Assembly (NCBI RefSeq): GCF_002858715.1
Contig: NZ_PJZH01000032.1
Coordinates: forward strand, 1 to 37,660
Source of the DNA: Chimaeribacter coloradensis
GTDB taxonomy: Bacteria; Pseudomonadota; Gammaproteobacteria; Enterobacterales; Enterobacteriaceae
Reading direction: 5' to 3'
DNA: 37,660 nt
The position numbers and the translations under genes are program-made. Under the pieces are notes generated by a model that was not told the origin of the DNA, made no database searches, and saw nothing but the letters and a program-made list of their open reading frames with translations. Shown here piece after piece: positions 1-9,487 of this stretch. Each line of letters starts with the position of its first letter. The stretch's first letter is position 1.

Positions 1-88
1 TCTGTCCCGGCCCGATCAGCCCGGAGGCGAAATGAGGGGACACGCGGGAGCGTGCAATGATTCAGCCGGATCACCCAGGCGCGGGGAT

Positions 89-118
89 GCAAGGGGCGCG
101 CGCCTACGCGCCCCTTGC
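89..118. repeat. Perfect 12-bp-arm hairpin at edge of repeat region
   Basis: The arms at 89-100 and 107-118 are perfect inverted complements around a 6-base loop (cgccta). The stem is almost entirely G/C. The right arm continues into the first copy of the ~67-bp cassette that starts at 104. The second cassette copy (381 onward) keeps the right-arm sequence but lacks the left arm, so the hairpin forms only here. No T-run follows on either strand, so it is not a standard intrinsic terminator. Confidence 0.75.
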
Positions 119-485
119 GCGGTGGCGGCAGCGGAGCCGCAGAAAGTGTGCGGGCGTATGCCAACGCAACAAACCCTGATCTCTATTAAAAATCTGCGTG
201 AGCCAACGCAACAAACCCTGATCTCTATTAAAAATCTGCGTGAGCCAACGCAACAAACCCCGATCCCTATTAAAAACCTGCGTGAGCCAACGCAACAACT
301 TCGATCCCCATTAAAAACCTGCGTATGCCAACGCAACCATCCCCGAGCCAAAAAAAGCGCCCCCGCAAGCCGTTGTGACCCTACGCGCCCCTTGCGCGGT
401 GGCGGCAGCGGGGCCGCAGAAAGCGTGCGGGCGTATGCCAACGCAACCATCCCCGATCCAAAAAACGCGCCCCCGCAAGCCATTG
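104..485. repeat. Duplicated intergenic cassettes flanking the tandem array
   Basis: A ~67-bp cassette at 104-170 recurs at 381-447 with two mismatches. A ~55-bp cassette at 321-375 recurs at 431-485 with about three mismatches. The order is therefore A, four 42-bp units, B, A', B'. This looks like a non-coding dispersed repeat that has partly duplicated in place. Nothing in 1-500 looks like a gene. Whether related copies occur elsewhere in the genome cannot be seen from this window. Confidence 0.75.
160..326. repeat. Four tandem ~42-bp repeats
   Basis: Units begin at 160, 202, 244 and 286, each opening with gccaacgcaac and ending near ctgcgtga. The first two are identical 42-mers, the third differs at three positions, and the fourth is 41 bp and more diverged. 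The opening motif recurs at 327 and 437. Short open frames cross the array on both strands with a 14-residue periodicity, but none has a ribosome site and I take them as by-products of the repeat length. There are no unique spacers, so it is not CRISPR. Confidence 0.85.
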
Positions 486-500
486 CGCCCCCCGCGCCCC

Positions 501-534
501 AAATAAAAAAGGCGCACTCCCCAAAGAGTGCGCC
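501..534 (-). terminator. Intrinsic terminator of azoR
   Basis: The stem is ggcgcactc (511-519) with gagtgcgcc (526-534) and a 6-base loop. On the minus strand it is followed by TTTTTTATTT. It lies about 57 bp past the azoR stop codon and separates that gene from the repeat region. Confidence 0.9.
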
Positions 535-590
535 CAACAAACCTTCACCCCAAAACAGGGCAAAAATGAGGATAACTTAAAAACAAAAAC

Positions 591-1455
<865 letters not shown>

Positions 1456-4400
1456 GTGAAATCTCCGCTCGCGGCATTGGCCGAGCAGCTACCGGATCTG
1501 ATGCTCCGTGACCAACAGCGCCTGCAACGCCGTTTGCAGGGCGCGCGCAAGGTCAGTAACCCGCAGGCCCAGGAGGCGATCGCCGCCGAACTCAGCCAGG
1601 ACATCGACGCCGCCCGCCAGCGGGTCGCCCAGCGTATGGCGGCACGCCCGCGCATCACCTACCCGGAAAACCTGCCGGTCAGCCAGAAGAAACAGGCGAT
1701 CCTTGAGGCGGTGCGTGACCACCAGGTGGTGATTGTGGCCGGGGAGACCGGTTCCGGCAAAACCACCCAGCTGCCGAAGATCTGCATGGAGCTGGGGCGC
1801 GGCATCAAAGGCCAGATTGGCCACACCCAGCCGCGGCGGCTGGCGGCGCGCACCGTGGCCAACCGCATCGCCGACGAGCTGGAGACCACGCTCGGCGGGG
1901 CGATCGGCTATAAAGTCCGCTTTAACGACCAGGTCAGTGACACCACCCAGGTGAAACTGATGACGGACGGCATCCTGCTGGCGGAGATCCAGCAGGACCG
2001 GATGCTGATGCAGTACGACACCCTGATCATCGATGAGGCGCATGAACGCAGCCTCAATATCGACTTTATCCTCGGCTACCTGCGCCAGCTGCTGCCGAAA
2101 CGCCCGGATCTCAAGGTGATCATCACCTCCGCCACCATCGATCCGCAGCGCTTCTCGCGCCACTTCAACAATGCGCCGATCATTGAAGTCTCCGGCCGCA
2201 CCTACCCGGTGGAAGTGCGCTACCGCCCGGTGGTGGATGACGCAGACGACACCGAGCGCGACCAGTTGCAGGCGATTTTCGACGCGGTGGACGAACTGGG
2301 GCGCGAGGGGCCGGGGGACATCCTGATCTTTATGAGCGGCGAGCGCGAAATCCGAGACACCGCCGACGCCCTGAACCGGCTTAACCTGCCGCACACCGAG
2401 ATCCTGCCGCTCTATGCCCGCCTCTCCAACAGCGAGCAGAACCGGGTGTTCCAGTCCCATTCCGGGCGGCGCATCGTGCTGGCGACCAACGTGGCCGAAA
2501 CCTCGCTGACGGTGCCGGGCATCAAATATGTGATTGACCCGGGCACCGCGCGCATCAGCCGCTACAGCTTCCGCACCAAGGTGCAGCGGCTGCCGATTGA
2601 GCCGGTCTCCCAGGCCTCGGCCAACCAGCGTAAAGGGCGCTGCGGCCGCGTCTCCGAGGGGATCTGTATCCGCTTGTATGACGAGCAGGACTTCCTCTCC
2701 CGCCCGGCCTTTACTGACCCGGAGATCCTGCGCACCAACCTGGCGTCGGTAATTTTGCAGATGACCTCGCTCGGGCTGGGCGACATCGCCGCTTTCCCGT
2801 TTGTGGAAGCGCCGGACAAGCGCAACATCCAGGACGGCGTGCGCCTGCTGGAGGAGCTGGGCGCGATCCACACCAACGAGCGCGGTCATTACCAGCTCAC
2901 CGCCCAGGGGCGGCAGCTCGCCCAGTTGCCGATCGACCCGCGGCTGGCGCGCATGGTGCTGGAGGCGCAGAAAAACGGCTGCGTGCGTGAGGTGATGATC
3001 ATCACCGCCGCCTTGTCGATCCAGGACCCGCGCGAGCGGCCGCTCGACAAACAGCAGGCGTCCGATGAGAAACACCGCCGCTTTGCCGACAAAGACTCTG
3101 ATTTCCTCGCCTTTGTGAACCTGTGGGACTACCTGAAACAGCAGCAAAAAGCCCTTTCGTCGGCCCAGTTCCGCAAGCTCTGCCGCAGCGATTTCCTCAA
3201 CTACCTGCGGGTGCGCGAGTGGCAGGATATCTATACCCAGTTGCGCCAGGTGGTGAAAGAGCTGGGGCTGCCGGTCAACAGCCTGCCGGCGGAGTACCGC
3301 GAAGTGCATTGCGCGCTGCTGACCGGGCTGCTCTCGCACATCGGCCAGAAAGATACCGATAAGCAGGAGTTCACCGGCGCGCGCAACGCCCGTTTCGCCG
3401 TCTTCCCCGGCTCCGGCCTGTTCAAGAAGCCGCCGAAATGGGTGATGGTGGCGGAGCTGGTGGAGACCAGCCGCCTGTGGGGGCGCATCGCGGCCAAAAT
3501 TGAGCCGGAGTGGATTGAGCCGCTGGCCCAGCACCTGATCAAGCGCAGTTACAGCGAGCCGCACTGGGAGAAATCCCAGGGGGCGGTGATGGCGACGGAG
3601 AAGGTGACCCTGTTCGGCCTGCCGATTGTGGCGGCGCGCCCGGTCAACTACAGCAAGATCGACCCGGCGCTCTGCCGCGAGCTGTTTATCCGCCATGCAC
3701 TGGTGGAGGGGGACTGGCAGACGCGCCACGCCTTCTTCCGCGCCAACCTGAAACTGCTGGCGGAAGTGGAGGAGCTGGAGCACAAGTCCCGCCGCCGCGA
3801 CATCCTGGTGGATGACGAAACCCTGTTCACCTTCTATGACCAGCGCATCGGCCATGAGGTGATCTCCGCCCGCCACTTTGACAGCTGGTGGAAAAAGCAG
3901 CCTGCCGATCTGCTCAACTTTGAGAAAGCGATGCTGATCAAAGAGGGGGCGGCCAGCATCAGCGCGCTGGACTACCCCAACTTCTGGCACCAGGGCAACC
4001 TCAAGCTGCGCGTCACCTACCAGTTTGAACCGGGCGCGGACGCGGACGGCGTCACGGTGCATATCCCGCTGCCGCTGCTGAACCAGGTCGAGGATCAGGG
4101 CTTTGAGTGGCAGATCCCCGGCGTGCGCCGCGAGCTGGTGATTGCGCTGATCAAATCCCTGCCGAAACCGGTGCGGCGTAACTTCGTCCCGGCACCGAAC
4201 TACGCGGAGGCGTTCCTGGCGCGCACCACGCCGCTGGCGATGCCGCTGCTGGACGCGCTGGAGAAAGAGCTGCGCAAAATGACCGGCGTGACAGTGTCAC
4301 GCGAAGAGTGGCAGTGGGATCAGGTGCCCGATCACCTGAAAATCACCTTCCGGGTGGTGGATGAGAAGAACAAGACGCTGCGCGAAGGCAAAGACCTGGC

Positions 4401-5331
4401 GGCGCTGCGGCAACAGCTGAAAGAGAAAGTGCAGGAGACGCTCTCGGCGGTGGCGGATGACGGCATCGAGCAGAGCGGCCTGCACCTCTGGAGCTTTGGC
4501 GCGCTGCCGGAGCGCTACGAGCAGAAGCGCGGCGGCTACCAGGTGCGCGCCTTCCCGGCGCTGGTGGATGAGAAAGAGAGCATCGGCATCCGGCTGTTTG
4601 ACAGCGAACCGGAACAGCAGCAGGCGATGTGGCAGGGCACGCGCCGTTTGTTGCTGCTCAACATCCCGTCGCCGATCAAGTACCTCCATGAGAAGCTGCC
4701 CAACAAGGCCAAGCTGGGGCTGTACTTCAACCCTTACGGCAAGGTGCTGGAGCTGATCGATGACTGCATCGCCTGCGGCGTGGACAAGCTGATCGCCGAG
4801 TTCGGCGGCCCGGCATGGGATGAGGCGGGCTTCGCCCGGCTGCATGAGTTTGTGCGCGCGCGCCTCAACGAGACGGTGGTGGAGATCGCCCAGCAGGTTG
4901 AGCAGATCCTCACGGCGGTGTTCAACATCAACAAACGGCTGAAAGGGCGGGTGGATATGTCGATGGCGCTGGCGCTTTCAGACATCAAGAGCCAGATGTC
5001 CGGGCTGGTCTACCGCGGCTTTGTGACGCGCAACGGTTGGAAAAAGTTGCCGGATACCTTGCGCTATCTGCAGGCGATTGAGCGTCGTATGGAGAAGTTA
5101 CCTACCGATCCGCACCGCGACCGCGCGCAGATGCTGAAAGTGGAGCAGGTGCAGCAGGCGTGGCAGCAGTGGCTGAACAAACTGCCGCCCGCCCGGCGTG
5201 AGGCCCCGGAGGTGACGGAGATCCGCTGGATGATTGAGGAGCTGCGCGTCAGCTATTTCGCGCAGCAACTCGGCACGCCGTACCCCATCTCCGACAAACG
5301 CATTTTGCAGGCTATGGAGCAGCTGAGCTAG
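1456..5331 (+). CDS. hrpA: ATP-dependent RNA helicase HrpA (DEAH box)
   Basis: The product is 1291 aa from the chosen GTG; E. coli HrpA is about 1300. It is a DEAH-box ATPase that acts on RNA; E. coli HrpA has been linked to rescue of collided or stalled ribosomes. Motif [10 protein letters not shown] lies at about 96-104 and motif II DEAH at about 193-196. Motif III (SAT) and motif VI (QRKGRCGR) follow, then the ratchet/OB region and a long C-terminal domain ending HrpA-like (RILQAMEQ). I chose GTG 1456 because AAGGAA sits 8 bases before it and the protein then begins [12 protein letters not shown] at 1432 would add eight residues with no ribosome site. The 3' end overlaps ydgD by 20 bp on the other strand. 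Confidence 0.97.
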   Translation: MKSPLAALAEQLPDLMLRDQQRLQRRLQGARKVSNPQAQEAIAAELSQDIDAARQRVAQRMAARPRITYPENLPVSQKKQAILEAVRDHQVVIVAGETGSGKTTQLPKICMELGRGIKGQIGHTQPRRLAARTVANRIADELETTLGGAIGYKVRFNDQVSDTTQVKLMTDGILLAEIQQDRMLMQYDTLIIDEAHERSLNIDFILGYLRQLLPKRPDLKVIITSATIDPQRFSRHFNNAPIIEVSGRTYPVEVRYRPVVDDADDTERDQLQAIFDAVDELGREGPGDILIFMSGEREIRDTADALNRLNLPHTEILPLYARLSNSEQNRVFQSHSGRRIVLATNVAETSLTVPGIKYVIDPGTARISRYSFRTKVQRLPIEPVSQASANQRKGRCGRVSEGICIRLYDEQDFLSRPAFTDPEILRTNLASVILQMTSLGLGDIAAFPFVEAPDKRNIQDGVRLLEELGAIHTNERGHYQLTAQGRQLAQLPIDPRLARMVLEAQKNGCVREVMIITAALSIQDPRERPLDKQQASDEKHRRFADKDSDFLAFVNLWDYLKQQQKALSSAQFRKLCRSDFLNYLRVREWQDIYTQLRQVVKELGLPVNSLPAEYREVHCALLTGLLSHIGQKDTDKQEFTGARNARFAVFPGSGLFKKPPKWVMVAELVETSRLWGRIAAKIEPEWIEPLAQHLIKRSYSEPHWEKSQGAVMATEKVTLFGLPIVAARPVNYSKIDPALCRELFIRHALVEGDWQTRHAFFRANLKLLAEVEELEHKSRRRDILVDDETLFTFYDQRIGHEVISARHFDSWWKKQPADLLNFEKAMLIKEGAASISALDYPNFWHQGNLKLRVTYQFEPGADADGVTVHIPLPLLNQVEDQGFEWQIPGVRRELVIALIKSLPKPVRRNFVPAPNYAEAFLARTTPLAMPLLDALEKELRKMTGVTVSREEWQWDQVPDHLKITFRVVDEKNKTLREGKDLAALRQQLKEKVQETLSAVADDGIEQSGLHLWSFGALPERYEQKRGGYQVRAFPALVDEKESIGIRLFDSEPEQQQAMWQGTRRLLLLNIPSPIKYLHEKLPNKAKLGLYFNPYGKVLELIDDCIACGVDKLIAEFGGPAWDEAGFARLHEFVRARLNETVVEIAQQVEQILTAVFNINKRLKGRVDMSMALALSDIKSQMSGLVYRGFVTRNGWKKLPDTLRYLQAIERRMEKLPTDPHRDRAQMLKVEQVQQAWQQWLNKLPPARREAPEVTEIRWMIEELRVSYFAQQLGTPYPISDKRILQAMEQLS

Positions 5332-6139
5332 CCCCGGCGCGCGGGTCGAGCGCCGCCAGCTGCGCCCGGATGGCCGTCACCGCCAGGGCGCGGTTATCCG
5401 CGCGGTAGCGATCTTCTGCTGAGGGGGCGGAGCTTTGCACCCCAATCAGCGCCCAGCCGTTTTTCCCCTGCTTCAGCAACAGCGGCGATCCGCTGTCGCC
5501 GGGCAGGGTGTCACACTGGTGCGACAGCACGCCGCTCTGCGCCCAGCCGGTAACCAGGCAGTCACGGTGGCTGTAGAGCGTCTCCAGATGATCTTCCGGG
5601 TAGCCCGCCTGCGTCACTTTGCGCTGTACGCCCTTGAGCGCAACGGTGAGTTCCTGCTGCGTCCCTTGCCAGAGCGGCAGCGGTTTCAGCGGCACCTTCG
5701 TGCTTTCCGGCAAACGGATCAGCGCGAAATCCCAGACTGCCGCTTTCGGCGGCACAATCCAGCCATCCCCCTCGGCTTTGAGCCTTTTGCCCAGCTCCTT
5801 GTTCACCAGCGTGTCGAGTTTGGTGTATTCATAGCGCCATTTGCCGCCTCGGCTGATAAAACGCAGCGCCACAGCGCGGTCGATCACCCCCGGCGGGGCG
5901 AGCACACAGTGGCCGGCCGTCAGCGCCAGATGGGGGGAGATCAGGGTGGCGCTGCACAGGTTGCCGCTCGCGGTCTCTACCTGGCCTATCGCCTGCCACG
6001 GCCAGTCGGCGGGGCGGGGCGGGCGGCTGCGATCGTCATGGCCGAAGAACAGCCGGGTTTGCTCACTTTCCGGGGCATCCGCCTGTGCCGACAGCGTACA
6101 GAAGCCCAATAAACAGACGACAACTAACGACATGCGCAT
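5312..6139 (-). CDS. ydgD: Secreted trypsin-like serine protease, YdgD family
   Basis: The 275-aa product begins with a Sec signal peptide ([20 protein letters not shown], cleavage after about residue 20), so it is periplasmic. It is a chymotrypsin-fold (S1) protease with an intact triad: His77 in TAGHC, Asp137 in VWDFAL and Ser216 in GDSGSP. Length and the FFGHDDR motif after the signal match E. coli YdgD (273 aa), whose substrate is unknown. The start was set at 6139 because the open frame upstream would put 51 non-signal residues before the signal sequence. An AAGG lies about 10 bases before this ATG. The ydgU-like peptide lies just upstream, as in E. coli. Its 3' end overlaps hrpA. Confidence 0.9.
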   Translation of the reverse strand: MRMSLVVVCLLGFCTLSAQADAPESEQTRLFFGHDDRSRPPRPADWPWQAIGQVETASGNLCSATLISPHLALTAGHCVLAPPGVIDRAVALRFISRGGKWRYEYTKLDTLVNKELGKRLKAEGDGWIVPPKAAVWDFALIRLPESTKVPLKPLPLWQGTQQELTVALKGVQRKVTQAGYPEDHLETLYSHRDCLVTGWAQSGVLSHQCDTLPGDSGSPLLLKQGKNGWALIGVQSSAPSAEDRYRADNRALAVTAIRAQLAALDPRAGASSAAP

Positions 6140-6258
6140 AACAATCTGGCCTTGAAAGGGGAATATCCCTAGAGTTTTTATATAAGTAACTATAGCTGTA
6201 TTCATCATCAGTATGAATTGGCACAGTTTGATTTTGCGAAGGCCCGCATTCACCGGCC

Positions 6259-6345
6259 TCACAGATAACAGCAGACGGCAATCAGGCCGCAAAGGAGCAG
6301 GGCGGCCAGGATAATTTCAAACAGGTAGCGGCGCAGCATCTCCAT
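6259..6345 (-). CDS. ydgU: YdgU-like small single-pass membrane protein (28 aa)
   Basis: The 28-residue frame starts [13 protein letters not shown] and continues as one unbroken hydrophobic helix (about residues 8-27) after a basic start, ending ...CCYL. It would be a positive-inside single-pass inner-membrane peptide. Its position directly upstream of ydgD on the same strand is where E. coli carries ydgU, a small membrane protein of similar size; I use the name on position and character, not on alignment. Upstream on the minus strand are AAGG and AGGA; the second ATG (6339) is an equally good start, giving 26 residues. Its function is unknown. It lies 120 bp before the ydgD start and may be co-transcribed with it. 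Confidence 0.65.
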   Translation of the reverse strand: MEMLRRYLFEIILAALLLCGLIAVCCYL

Positions 6346-6371
6346 CCTGCCTTATCAACGGAACCGGATAT

Positions 6372-6397
6372 AAAAACACCCGGCGTAAGCCGGGTGT
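6372..6397 (-). terminator. Intrinsic terminator upstream of ydgU-like gene
   Basis: The stem is acacccggc (6376-6384) with gccgggtgt (6389-6397) and a 4-base loop, followed on the minus strand by TTTTTATA. It would end any minus-strand transcript entering from the carboxypeptidase gene or starting at the TATAAT near 6596. ydgU/ydgD would then need their own promoter in the roughly 25 bp that follow, or read-through. Confidence 0.8.
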
Positions 6398-6563
6398 CAG
6401 ACGGTAAGTCGTGCCGATACCACAGAGGTAAGGCAGGGCCGTAAGCGGATACTAAGCCGGGCAGCGTACCCTGTCCGTGAGTGATTGGTGTCGGCGTGTA
6501 ACCGAATGTACGGCGGGGAAAGTCTGAGCAATCAACGGGATAACGACTGGGATAATAAGCACG

Positions 6564-6590
6564 ATTATTAGTTACAACATACCTAATATT
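6564..6590 (-). other. Replication-termination Ter site (Tus-binding)
   Basis: Read on the minus strand, 6568-6582 is GTATGTTGTAACTAA. This is a 15-of-15 match to the core of E. coli TerA/TerB (consensus AGNATGTTGTAAYKAA), including the conserved G-C pair at position 6. Flanking bases are partly conserved. In E. coli TerB lies at the tus promoter next to rstB; here the site is about 1.6 kb from rstB, beyond the M32 gene. By the Tus lock model the G-C(6) side is non-permissive, which here is the high-coordinate side. Forks moving toward lower coordinates should be arrested. Confidence 0.85.
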
Positions 6591-6620
6591 CTTATTATAT
6601 ACACCCTCAGCATCAGTAAA

Positions 6621-6640
6621 CGGGCCGGTTTCCCGGCCCG
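6621..6640 (-). terminator. Possible terminator of the M32 carboxypeptidase gene
   Basis: Perfect 8-bp arms cgggccgg/ccggcccg enclose a 4-base loop, starting 8 bp past the carboxypeptidase stop codon. Only three T residues follow on the minus strand, so termination may be weak; the better hairpin at 6376-6397 could be the real end. Confidence 0.5.
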
Positions 6641-6647
6641 GCATCCA

Positions 6648-8129
6648 TTACAGGTAGCGGCTTTCCAGATGGTGACGGAAATGCGCCGGGTTCAGCGGCT
6701 CCCCGGTGGCGCGGGTAATCAGCTCATCGGTAGAGAAACGGCTGCCGTGCTGCCAGATGTTCTGCTGCAACCACTGGAACAGGCCCGCAAGGTTCCCGGC
6801 GGCGATGTCCTGTTGCAGCGAAGGCATGGCGCGGTTCGCGGCCTGGAAGAGCTGCGCGGCGTACATCGCGCCCAGCGTATAGGTCGGGAAGTAGCCAATT
6901 GCGCCGTCCGTCCAGTGAATGTCCTGCATACAGCCGTTACGGTAATTGCCGCGGGTGTCCTGGCCCAGGTAGTGCTGCATCTTCTCATCCCACAGGGCAG
7001 GGATGTCATCAACTTCGATTTCACCCTCAATCAGCGCTTTTTCGATCTCATAACGCAGAATTACATGCGCCGGGTAACTCACTTCATCAGCGTCCACGCG
7101 GATAAGCCCGGCCTTCACGCGTTGGTTCAGGCGCAGGAAGTTCTGCTCACTCAGCGCCTCTTGTTCACCGAATGCGCTCACAACCAGCGGGCGCAAACAT
7201 TGCAGGAACGGCGCGCTGCGTGCCAGTTGCATCTCAAACAGCAGGCTCTGGGATTCATGGATCGCCATCGAGCGGGCGAGGGCGACCGGCTGGCCGGCCC
7301 AGTCGCGCGGCAGGTTCTGTTCATAACGGGCGTGGCCGGTCTCATGCACGATGCCCATCAGCGCGGTGAGGAACTCTTCCGGGTTGTAACGCGTGGTGAT
7401 GCGCACATCGTCCGGCACACCGCCGCAGAACGGGTGCGCGCTGACGTCTACCCGGCCGCCGTCGAAATTGAAACCGAGCAGCGCCATCACCTTCAGGCTC
7501 AGCTGCTTCTGGGTGTCGACGGCAAACGGGCCTTGCGGCGTCAGGCACGGCTCGGCGCGCTGTTTCTCCACCACCCGCTGCAACAGATCCGGCAGCCACT
7601 GTTTCAGGTCACCGAACAGGGTGTCGAGGCGGGCGCTGGTCATGTCCGGCTCATACAGGTTCAGCAGTGCGTCGTAGCGGCCCGTCCCGGCTGCCTCTGC
7701 GCGGATCGCGGCCTCTTCGCGGCTCAGGCGCACCACCTCTTTCAGGTTCGCGGCAAATCCCTGCCAGTCGTTGGCCGGCCGCTGGCTGCGCCACGCATGT
7801 TCGCAGCGTGCACCCGCCAGGGATTTCGCCTCCACCAGCGACGCCGGCAGCAGCACGGCGTTGTCATAGGCGCGCTGCATCTCCAGCAGGTTGGCGCGCG
7901 CCACCTCATCCAGCGTCTCCTGGTGCGCCTGCGCCAGCCAGTCCCCCACGTCCGGGGCCGTCAGGATACCGTGGCAGAGCACGCTCAGCTCGGCCAGCGC
8001 TTCGGAACGCGCCTGGCTGCCCTGCGGCGGCATCATGGTTTGCATGTCCCACCCGGCAATGGCGGAAAGGTGCCCGAAACGGGAGAGCCGGGTAAAGGTG
8101 CGTTGCAGGTGGGAATAAGCAGAAGTCAT
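6648..8129 (-). CDS. M32-family metallocarboxypeptidase
   Basis: The 493-aa cytosolic protein has the M32 signature: HETGH (His262, Glu263, His266) with the third zinc ligand in HES at Glu292, plus DVRITTRY (about 241-248). It matches Taq/Pfu carboxypeptidase 1-type enzymes, which remove C-terminal amino acids using zinc or cobalt, in both length and helical composition. The start at 8129 was chosen because GGAG lies 6 bases before it; an in-frame ATG at 8141 has no ribosome site. It follows rstB by 53 bp on the same strand and may be read from the rstAB transcript. In E. coli the gene after rstB is tus, which is absent here. Confidence 0.9.
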   Translation of the reverse strand: MTSAYSHLQRTFTRLSRFGHLSAIAGWDMQTMMPPQGSQARSEALAELSVLCHGILTAPDVGDWLAQAHQETLDEVARANLLEMQRAYDNAVLLPASLVEAKSLAGARCEHAWRSQRPANDWQGFAANLKEVVRLSREEAAIRAEAAGTGRYDALLNLYEPDMTSARLDTLFGDLKQWLPDLLQRVVEKQRAEPCLTPQGPFAVDTQKQLSLKVMALLGFNFDGGRVDVSAHPFCGGVPDDVRITTRYNPEEFLTALMGIVHETGHARYEQNLPRDWAGQPVALARSMAIHESQSLLFEMQLARSAPFLQCLRPLVVSAFGEQEALSEQNFLRLNQRVKAGLIRVDADEVSYPAHVILRYEIEKALIEGEIEVDDIPALWDEKMQHYLGQDTRGNYRNGCMQDIHWTDGAIGYFPTYTLGAMYAAQLFQAANRAMPSLQQDIAAGNLAGLFQWLQQNIWQHGSRFSTDELITRATGEPLNPAHFRHHLESRYL

Positions 8130-8182
8130 CGCGTTCTCCATATCAGTGGGTTCAAATCGGTAGGTTCTGTTGAAAAAGGCAC

Positions 8183-9487
8183 TCAGTGCGGCCCGGCGGA
8201 GGGGCTGAGCGCGGGTTTCACCGGCCAGCAGAAGCGGAAACAGGCACCGCCCAGCGGGCTGGTCTCCACAAACACCCGGCCCTGGAACGCCTGCGCAATG
8301 GAAAACACAATCGCCAGCCCCAGCCCGCAGCCGCCGGTGGCGCGGTCACGGCTTGGGTCAAGGCGCACAAAGGGCTCGAAGACTTCACGGCGCGCCTCGG
8401 GCGGAATGCCGGGGCCATCATCCTCGACCTGCAGGCAGGCTTCGTCGCCGTTCAGCCAGAGGCTGATGCGCAGCCGCTGGCTGGCGTAGCGCAGGGCGTT
8501 ATTGACCAGGTTATCCAGCACCCGCTCCATCAGCCGCTGGTCGATGGCGCCGTAATCGCCGCGGTGCGGCATCGCCAGCGTCACCTCCCGTTGCGGGTTG
8601 ACGAGCTGGATGTCCTCGACCCGGTCGGCCAGCCAGGCGGGCAGATCCACCGGGTCGAGGTTCAGCGCCACCTGCGGGCGGTCGAGGCGCGCATAGGTCA
8701 GCAGCTCATCAATCAGCGACTCCAGCTGGCCGATGTCGCGGTTCAGCGCGGCCTGCTCGCTCTCTTCCAGATTATCACTCATCGCCAGCCGGTAGCGCAG
8801 CCGCACCAGCGGCGTACGTAACTCATGGGCGATGCCGTCAATCAGCTGCTTTTTGCTGGCGATCAGCGTGTTGATGTTGTCCGCCATCTGGTTAAAGGCG
8901 ATGCCGAGCCGGTTCAGGCTGGAGGTGCTGTCAAAATGGGTGCGCTCATCGAGGTGCCCGGCCCCCAGCCGCTGGGCGGCTTTCTCCAGCTGCATCAGGT
9001 CGCGCCAGTGCGGCCGCATCCACAGGAACACCGGCAGCGCCAGCGACAGCCCGATAAACAGCAGCAGCGCCAGATCCAGCAGCCGCATCTCATGCAGGTA
9101 GAAGAGGTAAGGGATCGGCCCGACTACCAGCACGTAGTGGCTGCGCGGCACCCGTTGCAGGAAGGTGTATTCGTCATCCAGCGCCACAATCTCCCCCAGC
9201 CGCAGGCGGCGGTCGAGGTCTGGGCCCAGCGGGCGCTTGCCGAGCGGCTCAATATGCAGTTTGAATGAGAGGTTGAGATCGAGCGTGGTCAGGGTTTTGT
9301 TCCAGTCACGCATCGGGATCTCCCGCAGCTCGCTGCGCATCAGGTAGAGCGAGCTTTTCATCAGGTCATCCATCGACTGCCGCCCGGCGCGCTCTGCCGT
9401 GACTTTGTACACCAGCCCGACCAGCATCGCCATCACCAGAAAACAGACGAACAGCAACAGGAAAAACTGGATAAACAGCTTTCTCAT
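8183..9487 (-). CDS. rstB: Sensor histidine kinase RstB
   Basis: The 434-aa product (E. coli RstB 433) has a first membrane segment at about 5-27, a periplasmic sensor domain, a second segment at about 136-156, HAMP, then a HisKA domain with His221 in IAHELRTP. The catalytic domain carries the N-box (LDNLVNNALRYA) and G boxes (DDGPGIP, GCGLGLAIV). It is an inner-membrane sensor that phosphorylates RstA; in E. coli the pair lies in the PhoPQ regulon and affects acid tolerance, biofilm and iron genes. Its ATG overlaps the rstA stop codon (ATGA), so the two are translationally coupled. Confidence 0.95.
   Translation of the reverse strand: MRKLFIQFFLLLFVCFLVMAMLVGLVYKVTAERAGRQSMDDLMKSSLYLMRSELREIPMRDWNKTLTTLDLNLSFKLHIEPLGKRPLGPDLDRRLRLGEIVALDDEYTFLQRVPRSHYVLVVGPIPYLFYLHEMRLLDLALLLFIGLSLALPVFLWMRPHWRDLMQLEKAAQRLGAGHLDERTHFDSTSSLNRLGIAFNQMADNINTLIASKKQLIDGIAHELRTPLVRLRYRLAMSDNLEESEQAALNRDIGQLESLIDELLTYARLDRPQVALNLDPVDLPAWLADRVEDIQLVNPQREVTLAMPHRGDYGAIDQRLMERVLDNLVNNALRYASQRLRISLWLNGDEACLQVEDDGPGIPPEARREVFEPFVRLDPSRDRATGGCGLGLAIVFSIAQAFQGRVFVETSPLGGACFRFCWPVKPALSPSAGPH

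Larger units (their letters stand above)
6346..6647. other. M32-ydgU intergenic region with Ter site and two hairpins
   Basis: This 302-bp gap holds a Ter-like site (6564-6590), a GC hairpin just past the carboxypeptidase stop (6621-6640) and an intrinsic terminator (6372-6397). On the minus strand a TATAAT at 6594-6599 could be a -10 box, but its -35 is poor. A 120-residue minus frame runs through the gap (6282-6644), but it has no ribosome site, contains the terminator and the Ter site, and looks non-coding. E. coli carries asr near here; no Asr-like protein is present. Confidence 0.6.

Noticed and set aside
160-337. Regular repeats that could suggest a CRISPR array.
   Set aside because: The units are directly tandem with no unique spacers, and no cas genes are near.
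1489-4062. An 857-codon open frame antisense to hrpA.
   Set aside because: It lies wholly within the helicase gene, has no ribosome site and reads as His/Gln/Arg/Val-rich shadow protein, as expected from the GC-rich codon pattern of hrpA.
6563-6576. Half RstA box (GTTACA) upstream of ydgU, where E. coli asr has one.
   Set aside because: The GTTACA is part of the Ter core, and the other half-site (TACAT) does not match.
6282-6644. A 120-codon minus-strand frame between the M32 gene and ydgU.
   Set aside because: No ribosome site, contains the terminator and the Ter site, overlaps the ydgU-like frame, and has no recognisable domain.
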